Below are positions 1-9,896 of a stretch of DNA of 64,000 nucleotides, in pieces. Within the stretch, counting starts at the first letter, position 1, and every line of letters begins with the position of its first letter. A program made the translations under genes and the position numbers. The stretch is from Brucella oryzae (lineage in GTDB: Bacteria; Pseudomonadota; Alphaproteobacteria; Rhizobiales; Rhizobiaceae). The notes beneath the pieces are model-generated. The model saw only the letters and a program-made list of their open reading frames with translations, was not told the DNA's origin and searched no databases. Where the stretch lies: the NCBI GenBank assembly GCA_012103035.1, contig JAAVLL010000002.1, forward strand, positions 1 through 64,000. Direction: 5' to 3'.

Positions 1-102
1 TTGCGGCGCTGGTGGTTATTGCGATCTACAATAAGCTTTTGGCCTTTCGTCACTTTCATCGGGCAGCGGCGTTCAAAGCAAGAAGGCGATGTCGCCAGAT
101 AG
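1..102 (+). CDS. C-terminal end of an ABC transporter permease (partial)
   Basis: Only the tail is in the window. The frame beginning at base 3 gives a membrane-like segment (AALVVIAIYNKLLAF). A one-base shift near position 50 leads into a short polar tail ending in SKQEGDVAR and the TAG at 100-102. That stop overlaps the start of the next permease at 89, as is usual for paired permeases of polyamine-type (PotB/PotC) transporters. Without the shift the first frame would run to about 139. Identification rests mainly on context, since the next gene is a PotC-like permease. Confidence 0.45.
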   Translation: MRRWWLLRSTISFWPFVTFIGQRRSKQEGDVAR

Positions 103-941
103 CCCGCTACGCAGACTTGGCTATGGAATTCTGGCAATGATCTCGCGGATTTTCCGCCCGCTGGATCGCCTCTTTCCGCCGCGTGAGAGCGGCAATCCGG
201 TCAGAACACTATATGTCGTGCTACTCATCGCCTTTTTGATGTTGCCCGGGCTAATTGTCATTCCGCTCAGCTTTACCTCGGGCAGAAACCTTGCTTACCC
301 ACCCCGGATTCTTCTGCGCTGGTTTGAGCAATATTTCAATTCAGCAATCTGGATGAGCGCAACGATGCGTTCCTTCGGAGTAGCATTTGCCACCGCTTTC
401 GCTACAGTCCTCGGGGCTGGCAGCGCTTGCACTTTCGCGCAGCTCGTCACGACTCAATGGCGTGATCTTTGGACTCATGCTTGCGCCAATGATCGTACCA
501 AGGATCGTAATTGCAGTGGGTCTATTCTATTTGATGGCACAGATCGGCCTTGTTGCAACCGATACGGGGCTTGTGATCGGCCATACGCTTCTGGCCCTGC
601 CTTATGCGTTCATCACGATCGGATCGGTTCTGAAAAACTATGACTGGCGTCTTAACCAGGCGGCGGCAACCATGGGCGCAGGCAAACTCCAGGTCTTGTG
701 GCTGATTACCATTCCCTTGTTGCGGGGCGGTCTGCTCTCTGCTGCGCTGTTTGCCTTTGTCACATCGCTGGACGAACTGACAATTGCGATCTTCGTATCG
801 GGCGGATTGAAGACGACGCTTCCAAAGCAGATGTGGGATGACATGTTCCTGCAGCTCAATCCAACCCTTGCGGCGGTCTCCGTTATCGTTCTTCTGATCG
901 TGACGGTAATCCTGCTCGTGGCGCGCAAACTCGAAAGATAA
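89..941 (+). CDS. ABC transporter permease, PotC-like (frameshifted)
   Basis: Inner-membrane permease of a spermidine/putrescine-type importer. The ATG at 89 follows AGAAGGCG. The first frame carries a cytoplasmic N-terminus and first membrane helix (VVLLIAFLMLPGLIVIPLSF). The second frame (ending 941) carries the rest, including the binding-protein-dependent permease loop (AAATMGAGKLQVLWLITIPLL, an EAA-type motif) and several helices. The two join near 410-430 if one base is restored, giving about 284 residues, normal for PotC. The permease module SLDELTIAIFVSGG is typical of the family. It should work with the permease ending at 102 and with ATPase and binding-protein genes outside the window. 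The acyl-CoA ligase gene starts 46 bp downstream and may be in the same operon. The substrate is not determined. Confidence 0.8.
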
Positions 942-987
942 TTCAAAGATAACCTCCCTATCTGACTTTGAATACTAAGGATGCAAG

Positions 988-2508
988 ATGCATATCCATG
1001 GACTGGTGCGGTCGTTTCTGGACCGCGCGCAAAGCAGTGCGCAAAATACCTACGCGACATTGAACGGCCAGTTGTGCAGTTTTGGCGACCTTTATCGGGC
1101 GTCTGAATCTATCGGCCACGTCTTGGCGCGAGCAGGAACAATGTCGGGCGACCGTGTCGTCGTCATGTTACCCAATAGCCCCTATTCGCTGGCTCTGGTC
1201 TTTGCGCTTCTTCGTCGTGGATTGGTTCCGGTCAATCCCGCACTCGTGGGGAGCGCGCTTGATAATGTATTTCGTACCACAGAGCCGAAACTTGCCTTCT
1301 GCGAGGATAACGTCGCCGACACCTTGCGCCAAAGCGCAGAACTGACTGGCACCACAATCCAAATCGTAACGGATACATCCTTCCCGGAATATACGGGAGA
1401 CGCTCCTGCTATTATTGATCTGCCGGGACCGCAGGATCTGGCTGCCATCATGTTCACGTCCGGCACCACCGGGCCTGCGAAGGGCGTAATGGTCACCCAT
1501 ATGATGCTGGAGCTCGCTTGCCACTCTGTTGCGCTTTGCACGGATATGAAGCCGGGCGACAAATTTTTCATGTGGGAGCCATTCTATCATATCGGCGGCG
1601 CCCAGGTGATCCTTCTTCCGCTGTTCCACGACATAACCCTGACGATGGTCGAACGTTTCAGCGGCTCGCAGTTCTGGAAACAGGTTAGCGAAACCGGTTG
1701 CACCCACATTCATCACTTGGGCGGCATTATCCAGATTCTGCTCAAGCAGCCTGAAAGTTCCTACGACCGGAATCACAATGCGCGCGTTGCATGGGGTGGC
1801 GGCTGTGCGCCTTCCGTTTGGCGAGCATTTGAGGAACGGTTCGGCGTTCAGATCCGCGAATGTTATGGCATGACCGAATGTTCTTCGCTGACTACCTATA
1901 ATGACGAAAACATTGTCGGATCTGTGGGGCGACCATTGCCGTATTTCGATGTCCGGCTGATTGGTGAGAACGGCAAGGTTCTGGGGCCTGGCGAAGGTAA
2001 GGGCGAAATTGTGGTTTCGACCACACTCCCCGGCGCCATCACTGAGGGCTACTACCGTAATGCCGAAGCCACGGGCAGAGCCGTGAAACCTGATGGGTTC
2101 CATACCGGTGATCTTGGCTCTTGGGATGAGAGCGGCCATCTTTATTTCCACGGGCGCACAGGGGACTCAATTCGCTGCAAAGGCGAGAATGTTTCCGCTT
2201 TTGAAGTTGAAAGCGTCGCTAATCGTCACCCGGACATAGAAGAATCCGCCCTGGTGGGGGTCGACGCGGAAATCGGCGAATACGACATTCACCTGTTTAT
2301 CGAGCCAATAGCGGGCGCCACGCCGGATCCTTTTGCGATCTGGACTTGGCTCTCGAGCCGCCTGGCTCCCTACCAGCGACCAAGATTCATTTCTTTCGTC
2401 GAGCGTTTTCCAAGAACACCAAGCCAGAGAATTCAGAAACATCTTCTGGACGTAAATCCTGAAAATCGGTGGGAGGCACCACAAATGGCGAAAGGGAAGG
2501 CAATATGA
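988..2508 (+). CDS. Acyl-CoA ligase / AMP-dependent synthetase (CaiC-like)
   Basis: Intact 506-residue class I adenylate-forming enzyme. It activates a carboxylic acid with ATP to an acyl-AMP and transfers it to CoA. Visible motifs are the P-loop-like A3 motif (IMFTSGTTGPAKGVMVTH, about residues 152-169), the A5 motif YGMTECSS (about 295), the A7 motif HTGDLGSW with GRTGDSIRCKGENVSAFEVE (A8), and the C-terminal region where the A10 lysine is expected (QRIQKHLL). Length and motif order resemble crotonobetaine/carnitine-CoA ligases and cyclohexanecarboxylate-CoA ligases more than acetyl-CoA synthetase. The start at 988 has AAGG about 8 bp upstream. The TGA overlaps the next ATG (2505), so the two are translationally coupled. 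Adjacent to an ABC importer, it may activate the imported acid; that is inference. Confidence 0.88.
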   Translation: MHIHGLVRSFLDRAQSSAQNTYATLNGQLCSFGDLYRASESIGHVLARAGTMSGDRVVVMLPNSPYSLALVFALLRRGLVPVNPALVGSALDNVFRTTEPKLAFCEDNVADTLRQSAELTGTTIQIVTDTSFPEYTGDAPAIIDLPGPQDLAAIMFTSGTTGPAKGVMVTHMMLELACHSVALCTDMKPGDKFFMWEPFYHIGGAQVILLPLFHDITLTMVERFSGSQFWKQVSETGCTHIHHLGGIIQILLKQPESSYDRNHNARVAWGGGCAPSVWRAFEERFGVQIRECYGMTECSSLTTYNDENIVGSVGRPLPYFDVRLIGENGKVLGPGEGKGEIVVSTTLPGAITEGYYRNAEATGRAVKPDGFHTGDLGSWDESGHLYFHGRTGDSIRCKGENVSAFEVESVANRHPDIEESALVGVDAEIGEYDIHLFIEPIAGATPDPFAIWTWLSSRLAPYQRPRFISFVERFPRTPSQRIQKHLLDVNPENRWEAPQMAKGKAI

Positions 2509-3578
2509 GCTGCGATGTTCTAATCACTGGCACGGGCATGTTTGCGGGGCGAATAGCTCTGGATATCGCATCCACTGCAAAACACCGGTGAATGTTGTGA
2601 TTGCTGGCCGAAACAAGATGCGGCTCAACTGGCTGAAAACTGCTGGCAACGCACGTGCCGCGATGTTCTCGACGCCAGCACGGTTTTCAACCATTGAAGT
2701 TGATATGGTGGCAGATGGCACCAGCGACCGCCTGCTCGAAGAATGCAACCCGCGCATCGTGGTGCAAGCTGCATCAATTCAGACCTCAACTGTGATATCC
2801 GATACAGGTAATCGCTGGACTCAATTGGTTGCCGAAGGCGGGTTGAGCGCTACTGCAGTATTTCAGTCGCTGATTACCTCGCGCATGGCAGCGGCAATTT
2901 CACGCCGTCAGAATCCACCTGTGCTAATTAACTGCTCCTTCCCGGATGTCGTCAATGGCATAATAAAGGCCATGGGCAATGATGTGTTATGCGGCACCGG
3001 CAACGTGGCGATCCTTTCAAATGTGTTTGACGGTGCCTATGAGCATGCGAACTCCGATCCGCTGCGCGTTATTGCCCATTATCAATGCCTCGCGGCATGG
3101 CGTAAGCCACCAGAGGAGGGCAGGGGCTGTTGCACCACTCGTTTATGTGGGCGGGCAACAGCTGGACGATGTATTTGATACTTTCAAACAGTGCCAGTTG
3201 ACGCCGGAACCTGCAATTGAGATTTCAGGCGCGTCCGGTGTGACCCTTATTCTGGCTCTGGCAGCCGGAACCTCTTGGCGGGGACATGCGCCGGGTCCGG
3301 ATGGCTTGCCTGGTGGTTATCCGGTCTGTCTGGAAAGGGCAAGCTTGTTCTCGATTTGCCCGAATCCATCACGCGTGAAGAAGCGATTGCTTGGAATGCG
3401 AGCTTTGAAACAGCAAATGGACTTGTCGTTGAAGATGGAACGGTGCGCTACTAAGCTCGCAAGCATGCTGGAAGAAGAAAAATTTCAGCATGCGGAAGGG
3501 TTTGAAGCTAAGGAACTCGAACGGGTCTGCAACGATATGGCCTTGTTGCGTGACCGTTTGATGAGCGAGCCAACTTGA
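2505..3578 (+). CDS. NAD(P)-binding (saccharopine dehydrogenase-like) protein, frameshifted
   Basis: Starts on the ATGA overlap with the ligase. The N-terminus MSCDVLITGTGMFAGRIALD is a Rossmann nucleotide-binding loop (GxGxxAG), followed by AGRN, which often binds the NADP ribose phosphate. One-base shifts near 2588, 3115 and 3330, and another near 3450, are needed to join the pieces. The reconstructed product is about 355 residues. The middle contains a conserved-looking stretch PPVLINCSFPDVVNGIIKAM. The C-terminus continues in another frame (GKLVLDLPESITREEAIAW). A TAA near 3453 is an alternative end; I favour the frame running to 3578 because it stays protein-like (LERVCNDMALLRDRL). The general fold is clear but I do not recognise the substrate. 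It could also be a Gfo/Idh-type or aspartate-dehydrogenase-like enzyme. Confidence 0.6.
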
Positions 3579-3632
3579 CGACGTTTGCTGGCTAACTGAA
3601 CCGCTACTCGGGGATGCCGTGAATGGTGTTCA

Positions 3633-4887
3633 GTGAGCCGAAGTAGGGTCGCGGTGCGGATCAAGCTGTTCGAAATACGGACGAGCCAGCACCCGATCCA
3701 CAATTTCCGGGTGCGGAGGCGTTCCATAACCAGTCAAACCGCTTCCTGTTCGCCACAGTGGAGCCTGTCCTTTCTCTATGCCGTTATGGTGTTGGCACGA
3801 ACAGCGATCGTGGCCGCAATTCCTATTCTTGCGCTGAAATTCCTTGGGCAAGTTAGTTATATCAGCACGCTCTATCTTTCAGCGAGTTTGATATGTCTGG
3901 CCTTCAGCCTTTTCCTCCCAAAGCTTATTTCCAATATCGGGTTATGGCGATCACTAATCCTCGCAGCGGTATTCGGCTTGATATCGGCTGGTTCCTTTTT
4001 GCCAACAATATCTGGTTTCTGCCCTGGGTTGCTTTTCCAGTTTCTGATGTTCACGCTTTTGAAAGCGTTATCAATATTTATACAACCCAGATTATACCAC
4101 GTCGCGATTTATCATTCTTTGAATCTCGCAGAGTACTTTTTCCGGCTTCACATATTTAATAGGGCCGTTGCTGTGCGGTTGGGCAATCCATGTCGATGCT
4201 CTGTGGGTGCCCATCCTTCTCAGTGGCGCCTGTGCCGTATCGGTCCCTTTCTTGCTCAGGATATTGATACCGTCGGCCGCGAAAATTCAATCCACCATAA
4301 AGCTTCCCATGTCGAGCTATAAGGATCTGGTTCTTTTTACTTCGCAGCCAAGACTGGTTCTGGCTTGGTTTCTAGCCGTTAGCAGATCATCATGGTGGCA
4401 GGTTTATTCGGTCTATACACCTGTCTTCGCCGTGAAGGCGGGCTACAGTTCCGCCTCTGCCGGTCTTGTCATTGCGTTAGGCACGGGAGCGCTGATACTC
4501 GCTCCATTCTGGCAGATATTTTCGCGCAAATTCGGGCTGCGGCTCACCTTTTCTACGGATACCTGATGTGCGGTCTCACAACGATATTCGCTGGATTGCT
4601 TGGGAAAGTGAATCCATTTCTGTCCGTGGTTCTGTTGATCGGTGGAGCGTTTGCAATAAGTTCTGTCGATAGTGGAGGAAATGCGCCTTTTCTGCGTGCT
4701 GCCCGCCCTCATCAAAGAGTAAAATGGTTCCTCTATATAATACTTATCGAGATATGGCTCAGATCGCTCCGTCGGCAGTTTTGCGATTGTTTTATCTCAT
4801 TTCGACGTGAGATATGTATTTCTCTTAACTGGAGTATTCCTTGTTATTGTCTCTTCGTATTGCCTTAAGTTGAACAAGCGGCTTTAA
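3633..4887 (+). CDS. MFS transporter (multiple frameshifts)
   Basis: About 400-residue inner-membrane major-facilitator-type carrier split over at least four frames. Hydrophobic helices appear in order: SLSFLYAVMVLARTAIVAAIPIL, then SLILAAVFGLISAGSFL (about 3945-4010), then VPILLSGACAVSVPFLL (about 4208), LVLAWFLAVSRSSWWQVY, AGLVIALGTGALILAPFW, and finally FLSVVLLIGGAFAISSVDSG. The last piece only makes sense if one T is added to the run near 4777; it then reads AVFAIVLSHFDVRYVFLL and ends at the TAA at 4885-4887. The true start is uncertain: the ATG at 3633 precedes a poorly hydrophobic Arg-rich stretch, and a GTG near 3706 is an alternative. It lies downstream of the ligase and dehydrogenase genes. 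The substrate is unknown. Confidence 0.65.
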
Positions 4888-4952
4888 AACTGACCTTTGC
4901 GGGCTCCGTGGATTTATTAATTGCGTGATCAGCCCTTGAAGACAGCACTTCA

Positions 4953-5807
4953 CTAGCTCTCGAAATCGCTGAAAATATCTTGGAGGCGAGTCAGGCTCTG
5001 CACCCTCTCATCTACTTGATTACCCAGCTGTATGATGATGTGAGAAAGCATAAGATCCATGATGGCAGTCATCGTTGCGGCGCCGTCCCAAAGTGGGCCG
5101 TGAGAACCGGGCACAATCAGCGCAATATCGGCTACCTCGGTTGCCCAAGGGCAGAATTCGTCGGTTAACAGGATTACTTTCACGCCGACACGGCGCGCTT
5201 CAACCGCCAGAGGGCGCGCCTTGGAGGCAAAGCGGCGCACATCGTGCAGAAACAGCACACGGTTTTCAACGGACCCATCCAGAAGTTCTGCATAGGTACC
5301 GTTCAGGCCGTCCATGAAGGAGACGCCGGGGCGCGAATAGGAAAGCTGCGACGCAAAATATTGCGCGATGCCGCGCACATTCTGATAGGCGGCGACATAG
5401 ACTTCGCGCGCATCGATCAGGACGTCGATGGTCTGCTGCCATTCCGGGCGGGTGGTCAATTCGTAGACGGTGCCCAGGTTCTCGATCTGCTGCTGCACCA
5501 GACCAGCGAGCAATTTGCCTTCGCGAAAATCCTGCTGAAGCCGGGCGACCGGCCCCTTGACCTGCCATGCCGGATTGGAACGACCGCGCCTGAGCGCCGT
5601 TTTCATTTCTTCCAGCCCGTCGAAGCCCAGCCGCCGCAGGTAACGGCCCACCGTCATCTGAGAAATGCCAAGCCGTTCGGCAATGGATTTTGCCGTCTCA
5701 AACGGAAGGTCGGCGAGATTGCGCTCGATATAGCTGGCGATCAGCTTGTCGGCCTTGGATTTACGTAACTCGGCGCTTTGGAGACGTACGAGAATATCTT
5801 TAGCCAA
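4953..5807 (-). CDS. MurR/RpiR family transcriptional regulator
   Basis: Intact 284-residue repressor-type regulator. The N-terminal HTH_6 domain (about residues 1-78) contains the recognition helix region IAERLGISQMTVGRYLRRLG. The C-terminal SIS domain (about 120-270) contains VYVAAYQNVRGIAQYF and VKVILLTDEFCPWATEVADI, which in this family bind phosphosugars or related ligands. The start is TTG, chosen because a strong Shine-Dalgarno (GAGGTAAGG) lies just upstream and the N-terminus is family-like. It lies downstream of the binding-protein gene on the same strand, separated by a hairpin, and likely controls the neighbouring divergent transporter-dmpA operon. RpiR proteins beside polyamine/amino-acid ABC genes are common in Rhizobiales. 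Confidence 0.9.
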   Translation of the reverse strand: MAKDILVRLQSAELRKSKADKLIASYIERNLADLPFETAKSIAERLGISQMTVGRYLRRLGFDGLEEMKTALRRGRSNPAWQVKGPVARLQQDFREGKLLAGLVQQQIENLGTVYELTTRPEWQQTIDVLIDAREVYVAAYQNVRGIAQYFASQLSYSRPGVSFMDGLNGTYAELLDGSVENRVLFLHDVRRFASKARPLAVEARRVGVKVILLTDEFCPWATEVADIALIVPGSHGPLWDGAATMTAIMDLMLSHIIIQLGNQVDERVQSLTRLQDIFSDFES

Positions 5808-5824
5808 ACCTTACCTCTCGCAGG

Positions 5825-5850
5825 CTCCAGTCGCAGCAATGGCGACTGGA
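5825..5850 (-). terminator. Intergenic hairpin between binding-protein and rpiR genes
   Basis: A perfect 10-bp inverted repeat (CTCCAGTCGC / GCGACTGGAG) with a short loop lies just past the likely stop of the binding-protein gene and before the rpiR start. There is no strong T-tract on the minus side (it reads CTGCGAGAGGT). It may be a partial terminator or mRNA stabiliser that lowers rpiR expression relative to the binding protein. Confidence 0.5.
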
Positions 5851-5862
5851 GCGCGCAATAGC

Positions 5863-6906
5863 TTATTGTGCTGTTTTACCTTTGTCCATACCCGGTCAAG
5901 CTGGCGGACACCGGAGCCCAGATCCTCGAATATCTGCAGCCGTTTCATCGTTTCGTCGGCCGGATTGATTTCCGTGCTGTTCTTGATGTTATCGGGCGTC
6001 AGCGGCGAGCGGGCACGGGGGTGCCATTGGTCTGTTGGGCAACATTGAGCGCGGCGATTTCAGGTCGCGTGTAGAATTGCATGAACTTGACGGCATTGTC
6101 CTTGTTCGGGGCCGTTTTGAGGACGCACATATCTTCCTGATACATCGTGCCGCCTTCCTCCGGGATCACATAGCCGAGATCCTTGGGATTGCCAAAGACG
6201 TCGATCATACTGCCGATGAAGTAATGCGCGGCAGCGCGTCGCCTGCACCAACCATTGGTCGGGAATCGTAAGTGAAGGCTGCCACATATGGCTTCATTGC
6301 GATCACGGTATCGGCGGCCTGCTGCAGTTGCGCGGGGTCAGTCGAATTCACGGAGTTGTCATTGAGGATGAGGCCCACGCTCAGCACTTCGCGCATATCG
6401 TCAAGAAGCGTGATCTTGAGTCCCTTTTCCTTGACTGTTGCCAGCAGGTCTTTCCAGCCAGTTACGTCCTTGCCGAGCACGCGCCGGTTATAGAGAATGC
6501 CGACAGTTCCGAAGGCGTAAGGCAGGCAATATTCGCCCTTCGGATCGCTTTTGGCACGAAGGAACGTCGGATCGATATTCTTGAAGCCTTCATAGCTATT
6601 GATATCGGTTTTCGCCAGCAGATCGAGTTTGGCCATGATGTCGTGCATATGTACGGACGGAAACACGATATCGTAACCGCTTGCGCCGCCCTGAATCTTG
6701 GCGAGCATCTCTTCATTGGAGGAATAGGTGGAAAGGTTGACCTTGATCTTGGTCTCTTCCTCAAATTTTTGAAGAACGGCGGGATTGATATATTCGCCCC
6801 AGTTATAGATGTTCAACTCATCCGCGAAGCTTTTGCTAGCAGATATGCCCATAACCGTAAGCGCAATCATCCCAAGGCGCTGAACGGCACCCTTGAAGGT
6901 TGTCAT
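5863..6906 (-). CDS. Extracellular solute-binding protein, PotD/PotF-like (frameshifted)
   Basis: Periplasmic polyamine-type binding protein of about 347 residues. It has a signal peptide (hydrophobic IALTVMGISASKSFA) followed by the hallmark ELNIYNWGEYINPAVLQKFE of PotD-family proteins. Further family stretches are GYDIVFPSVHMHDIMAK and YCLPYAFGTVGILYNR. The frame breaks near 6205 (between DALPRITSSAV and MIDVFGNPKDLGYVIPEEGG), near 6000, and near 5873. Adding one A to the run at 5873-5876 gives the ending KVKTAQ and a stop at 5863-5865. The gene is divergent from the ATPase/permease genes starting at 7076, so the binding protein and the membrane components are controlled from one intergenic region. 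Polyamine specificity is a family inference; peptide or amino-acid derivatives are also possible given dmpA. Confidence 0.85.
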
Positions 6907-7075
6907 TGTAGTTCCCCTTGTCGTTTGTCACATTTTTCTCAAAGGCTGCAGTCTTCCCCGCTCGTCGCCGGTGATGGAAAGGATGGACCTTCGAGGCGTT
7001 GACTTGTACTCGAATATGGTATCAACATAACCAAATCACGCAAGAGTTAATTCAATAACATTTCGGGGAACGAAA

Positions 7076-8159
7076 ATGCGGGATGCGATTGTGCGGCTGG
7101 TTTCAGCCGCGAAGACCTTGCCAGTCCGGAGGGCGGCGAGGTCAAAGCACTGGACGGTATCGATCTGGATATCGGTCGTAATGAATTCATCACATTGTTG
7201 GGCCCTTCGGGTTGCGGAAAAACGACTTTGCTCCAGGCAATCAGCGGATTTGCTGCGTTGGATAGCGGGCGGATTGAAATCGACGGCGTCGACATGACGG
7301 ACCGTCCGCCTTATCGCCGCCCGGTCAATACGGTCTTTCAGAACTATGCGCTGTTTCCGCATATGAGTGTAGGGCAGAACGCCGGATATGCTTTGAAGTT
7401 GCGGGTGTCGGCAAGGCCGAGCGAACGGAGCGTCAGGGCTGTTTTGCAGATGGTGGGGCTTGGCGGTATGGAAGCTCGCCTGCCGCGACAGCTCTCCGGC
7501 GGCCAGCAGCAGCGCGTTGCTTTGGCCCGGGCCATTGTGGCGCGCCCAAAAGTTCTGCTGCTGGATGAGCCGTTATCCGCGCTCGACAAGAACCTGCGCG
7601 AGGCGATGCAGTTCGAGTTGAAGACCTTGCAGCACGAATTGGGCATTACCTTCATCTTCGTCACGCACGACCAGCAGGAAGCACTGACGATGTCGGATCG
7701 CGTGGCGGTGCTTTCCAATGGGTGTATCCAGCAATTGACACGCCGCATGTGGTGTATGACCGTCCGGTCAATGCCTTCGTTGCCAATTTCGTTGGAGCCA
7801 GCAATCTGCTGGAAGGACAAGCCGACGCAGACCGCTTCGTGCTGGAGGATGGAACGGTGCTGCATTACGACGGTGACAGCAAAGCCAAAGGCAGGGGCAC
7901 CGCACTTCTGAGGCCGGAAAATTTCTCGCTTGTCGCGCGCAATGAAAGACATGGCGCGCTTGATGTCACGCTCGACCAGATTGTATTTGTCGGTTCGTCC
8001 TTCGAACTGCTTGGGCGTCTCGCTTCCGGGCGCAAGCTTATAGCGCAGATTCCCGCGGTGGACCGAAACTCCGTCAATGATCTACAGCCTGGGCAGGCCG
8101 CGCGCTGGTATTACGATCCGGCTACGGTCCACCTTCTGCGTGCTGGGGAGGGCGAGTGA
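7076..8159 (+). CDS. ABC transporter ATP-binding protein, PotA-like (frameshifted)
   Basis: ATPase of the transporter. The ATG at 7076 follows GGGGAACG. Motifs in order are Walker [11 protein letters not shown]-loop [16 protein letters not shown], signature [14 protein letters not shown], Walker [12 protein letters not shown] and H-loop [15 protein letters not shown]. The C-terminal TOBE-type domain ([28 protein letters not shown]) follows. Shifts occur near 7125 (after AAKT; the next frame reads [13 protein letters not shown]) and near 7725 (NG, then [11 protein letters not shown]). The repaired length is about 361 residues, normal for PotA. The stop overlaps the next ATG (ATGA at 8157-8161). 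It drives import with the two permeases downstream and the divergent binding protein. Confidence 0.88.
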
Positions 8160-9054
8160 TGAATCTTGCTGCTCTGCGGCGCACGCAACTGACGGTGCTT
8201 CTTGGACCGGCGACACTTTTCTGATCGTCTTCTTCGCCATTCCACTCGGAATTATGGTGGTGACGAGCTTTCTCGCGCCCGGCCTTTACGGCGGCGTCGA
8301 ATGGGAGTTCTACCCGCATAATTTCGGGCGCATTCTGGGCTTTGCCGACCCGGCATTTGAGGAATACGACCCAGTCTATCTGTCAATTTTTCTTCGCTCA
8401 GTACGGATTGCGGTTGTGACGGTTATCGCCGCCTTGTTGGTCGCTTATCCTGCGGCTTTCTACATCAGCAGGCTTCCTGACCGATGGAAGAATTTCTGTA
8501 TTTTCCTCATTACCCTGCCGTTCTTCGCCAGCCTGATCGTGCGGTTGTTCGTCTGGGTGATGATTCTGCGCCCCACAGGCCTCATCAATGAAACGCTGAT
8601 GTCGCTTGGCATCATTTCACGCCCACTCGACATGATTTATACGGATGGCGCCATCGTGCTGGGGATGGTCTATGTGTTCCTGCCGTTCATGTTCATGCCG
8701 GTTTATGCCAGCATTGAAAAGCTGGACTGGCGTCTTGTGCAGGCGTCGCTCGATCTGGGTGCCGGCCCGGTGCGGACATTCTTCCGAATTGTCCTGCCGC
8801 TGACCGCGCCGCATTGCCGCAGGCTCGGTGATTGTCTTCATTCCGTCACTTGGAAATTTCGTTGTGCCGCCGTGCTTGGCGGCGCCAAGGTGATGATGCT
8901 GGGCAACCTCATCGAAGGGCAGTTCCTGTCGGCGCGCAACTGGCCGTTCGGGTCGGCGCTCGCCATGATGGTGATGGCCGTCATGCTGGTGCTGCTCTTG
9001 TTCTATGTGCTTTTAACCAACCGGCGTAATGCTGCAGAAGCACTGTCGCGGTAA
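8159..9054 (+). CDS. ABC transporter permease, PotB-like (frameshifted)
   Basis: First permease of the transporter, about 298 residues. It starts on the ATGA overlap with the ATPase gene ([21 protein letters not shown]). One T is missing near 8220, after which the frame is open: IVFFAIPLGIMVVTSF and six helices. The loop QASLDLGAGPVRTFFRIVLPL (about residues 198-218) is the EAA contact motif for the ATPase. Two compensating shifts near 8812 and 8868 garble the expected IAAGSVIVFIPSLGNFVVP segment. The ending LLFYVLLTNRR is family-like. The next permease starts 12 bp downstream. Confidence 0.87.
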
Positions 9055-9066
9055 GGGAGGATATTT

Positions 9067-9895
9067 ATGAAAATCGCCCGTTCTCTCTTCAATGGCGGAT
9101 TGCTGCTTTACGTCGCCTTGTTCTTCGCTTTCATCTATATCCGCTTGCGCTGATCGTCGTCTATTCGTTCAACGCCAATCCGGTGAACATGATGGTGTGG
9201 AGTGGCTTTACCACCGACTGGTATGCGCAGGTGCTAGGCTTCAAGACAGGAGTTTCCGAAAGTGCGCTTTATATTGAATCGACCGATCAGCTTGTGGCGG
9301 CCGTGTTCAATAGCCTGAAAATTGCGATTTCAACAACGCTGATCTCGACCGTTCTCGGCACCGCGCTGGCGCTGGCCATGCATCGCTACAATTTTTGGGA
9401 AAGCGCTTCTATCAGGTGACGCTTTTCATGCCGATGTTGATGCCGGACATCGTGCTGGGCATTGCACTGCTGATCTTCTTCGTCAATGCCGGTATTCATC
9501 TGGAGCTGACGACGATCATTATCGGGCAATGCACGTTTCTGATCTCTTATGTCTTCATTGTGGTTTCGGCCCGGCTGGCTGGGATGGACCGCACGCTGGA
9601 ACATGCGTCGGCAGATCTCGGCGCCAATGAATGGACGACGTTCCGCAAGGTCGTCATGCCTCAGCTCATGCCCGGCATTCTCGGTGGGGCACTGCTTGCC
9701 TTCATCATTTCAATGGATGACCTCGTGATCACCTATTTTATCGCAGGCGTTGATGTTACGACCCTGCCGATGTTCATCTTCGCCATGCTGCGTCGCGGCA
9801 TCAAACCAGAAATCAATGCGATCGCCGTCATGATGCTGACTTTCTCTTTCGTCGTGGCTTCGCTCGGCCTCTATCTTCGTTCCCGGCAGAAATAA
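9067..9895 (+). CDS. ABC transporter permease, PotC-like (frameshifted)
   Basis: Second permease, about 275 residues. The ATG at 9067 follows AGGGAGG in the preceding intergenic bases. The N-terminal helix GGLLLYVALFFAFIYI breaks near 9148 and near 9405, where an extra G restores the frame from HRYNFW into GKRFYQVTLFMPMLMPDIVLG. The EAA loop HASADLGANEWTTFRKVVMPQLMP and the conserved ISMDDLVITYFIAG are clear PotC features. The stop at 9893-9895 is one base before the dmpA ATG, so dmpA is almost certainly co-transcribed and coupled. Confidence 0.88.
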
Positions 9896-9896
9896 T

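Noticed and set aside
1168..2151. Minus-strand open frame of 327 codons opposite the acyl-CoA ligase
   Set aside because: Antisense shadow of a strongly coding, motif-rich gene.
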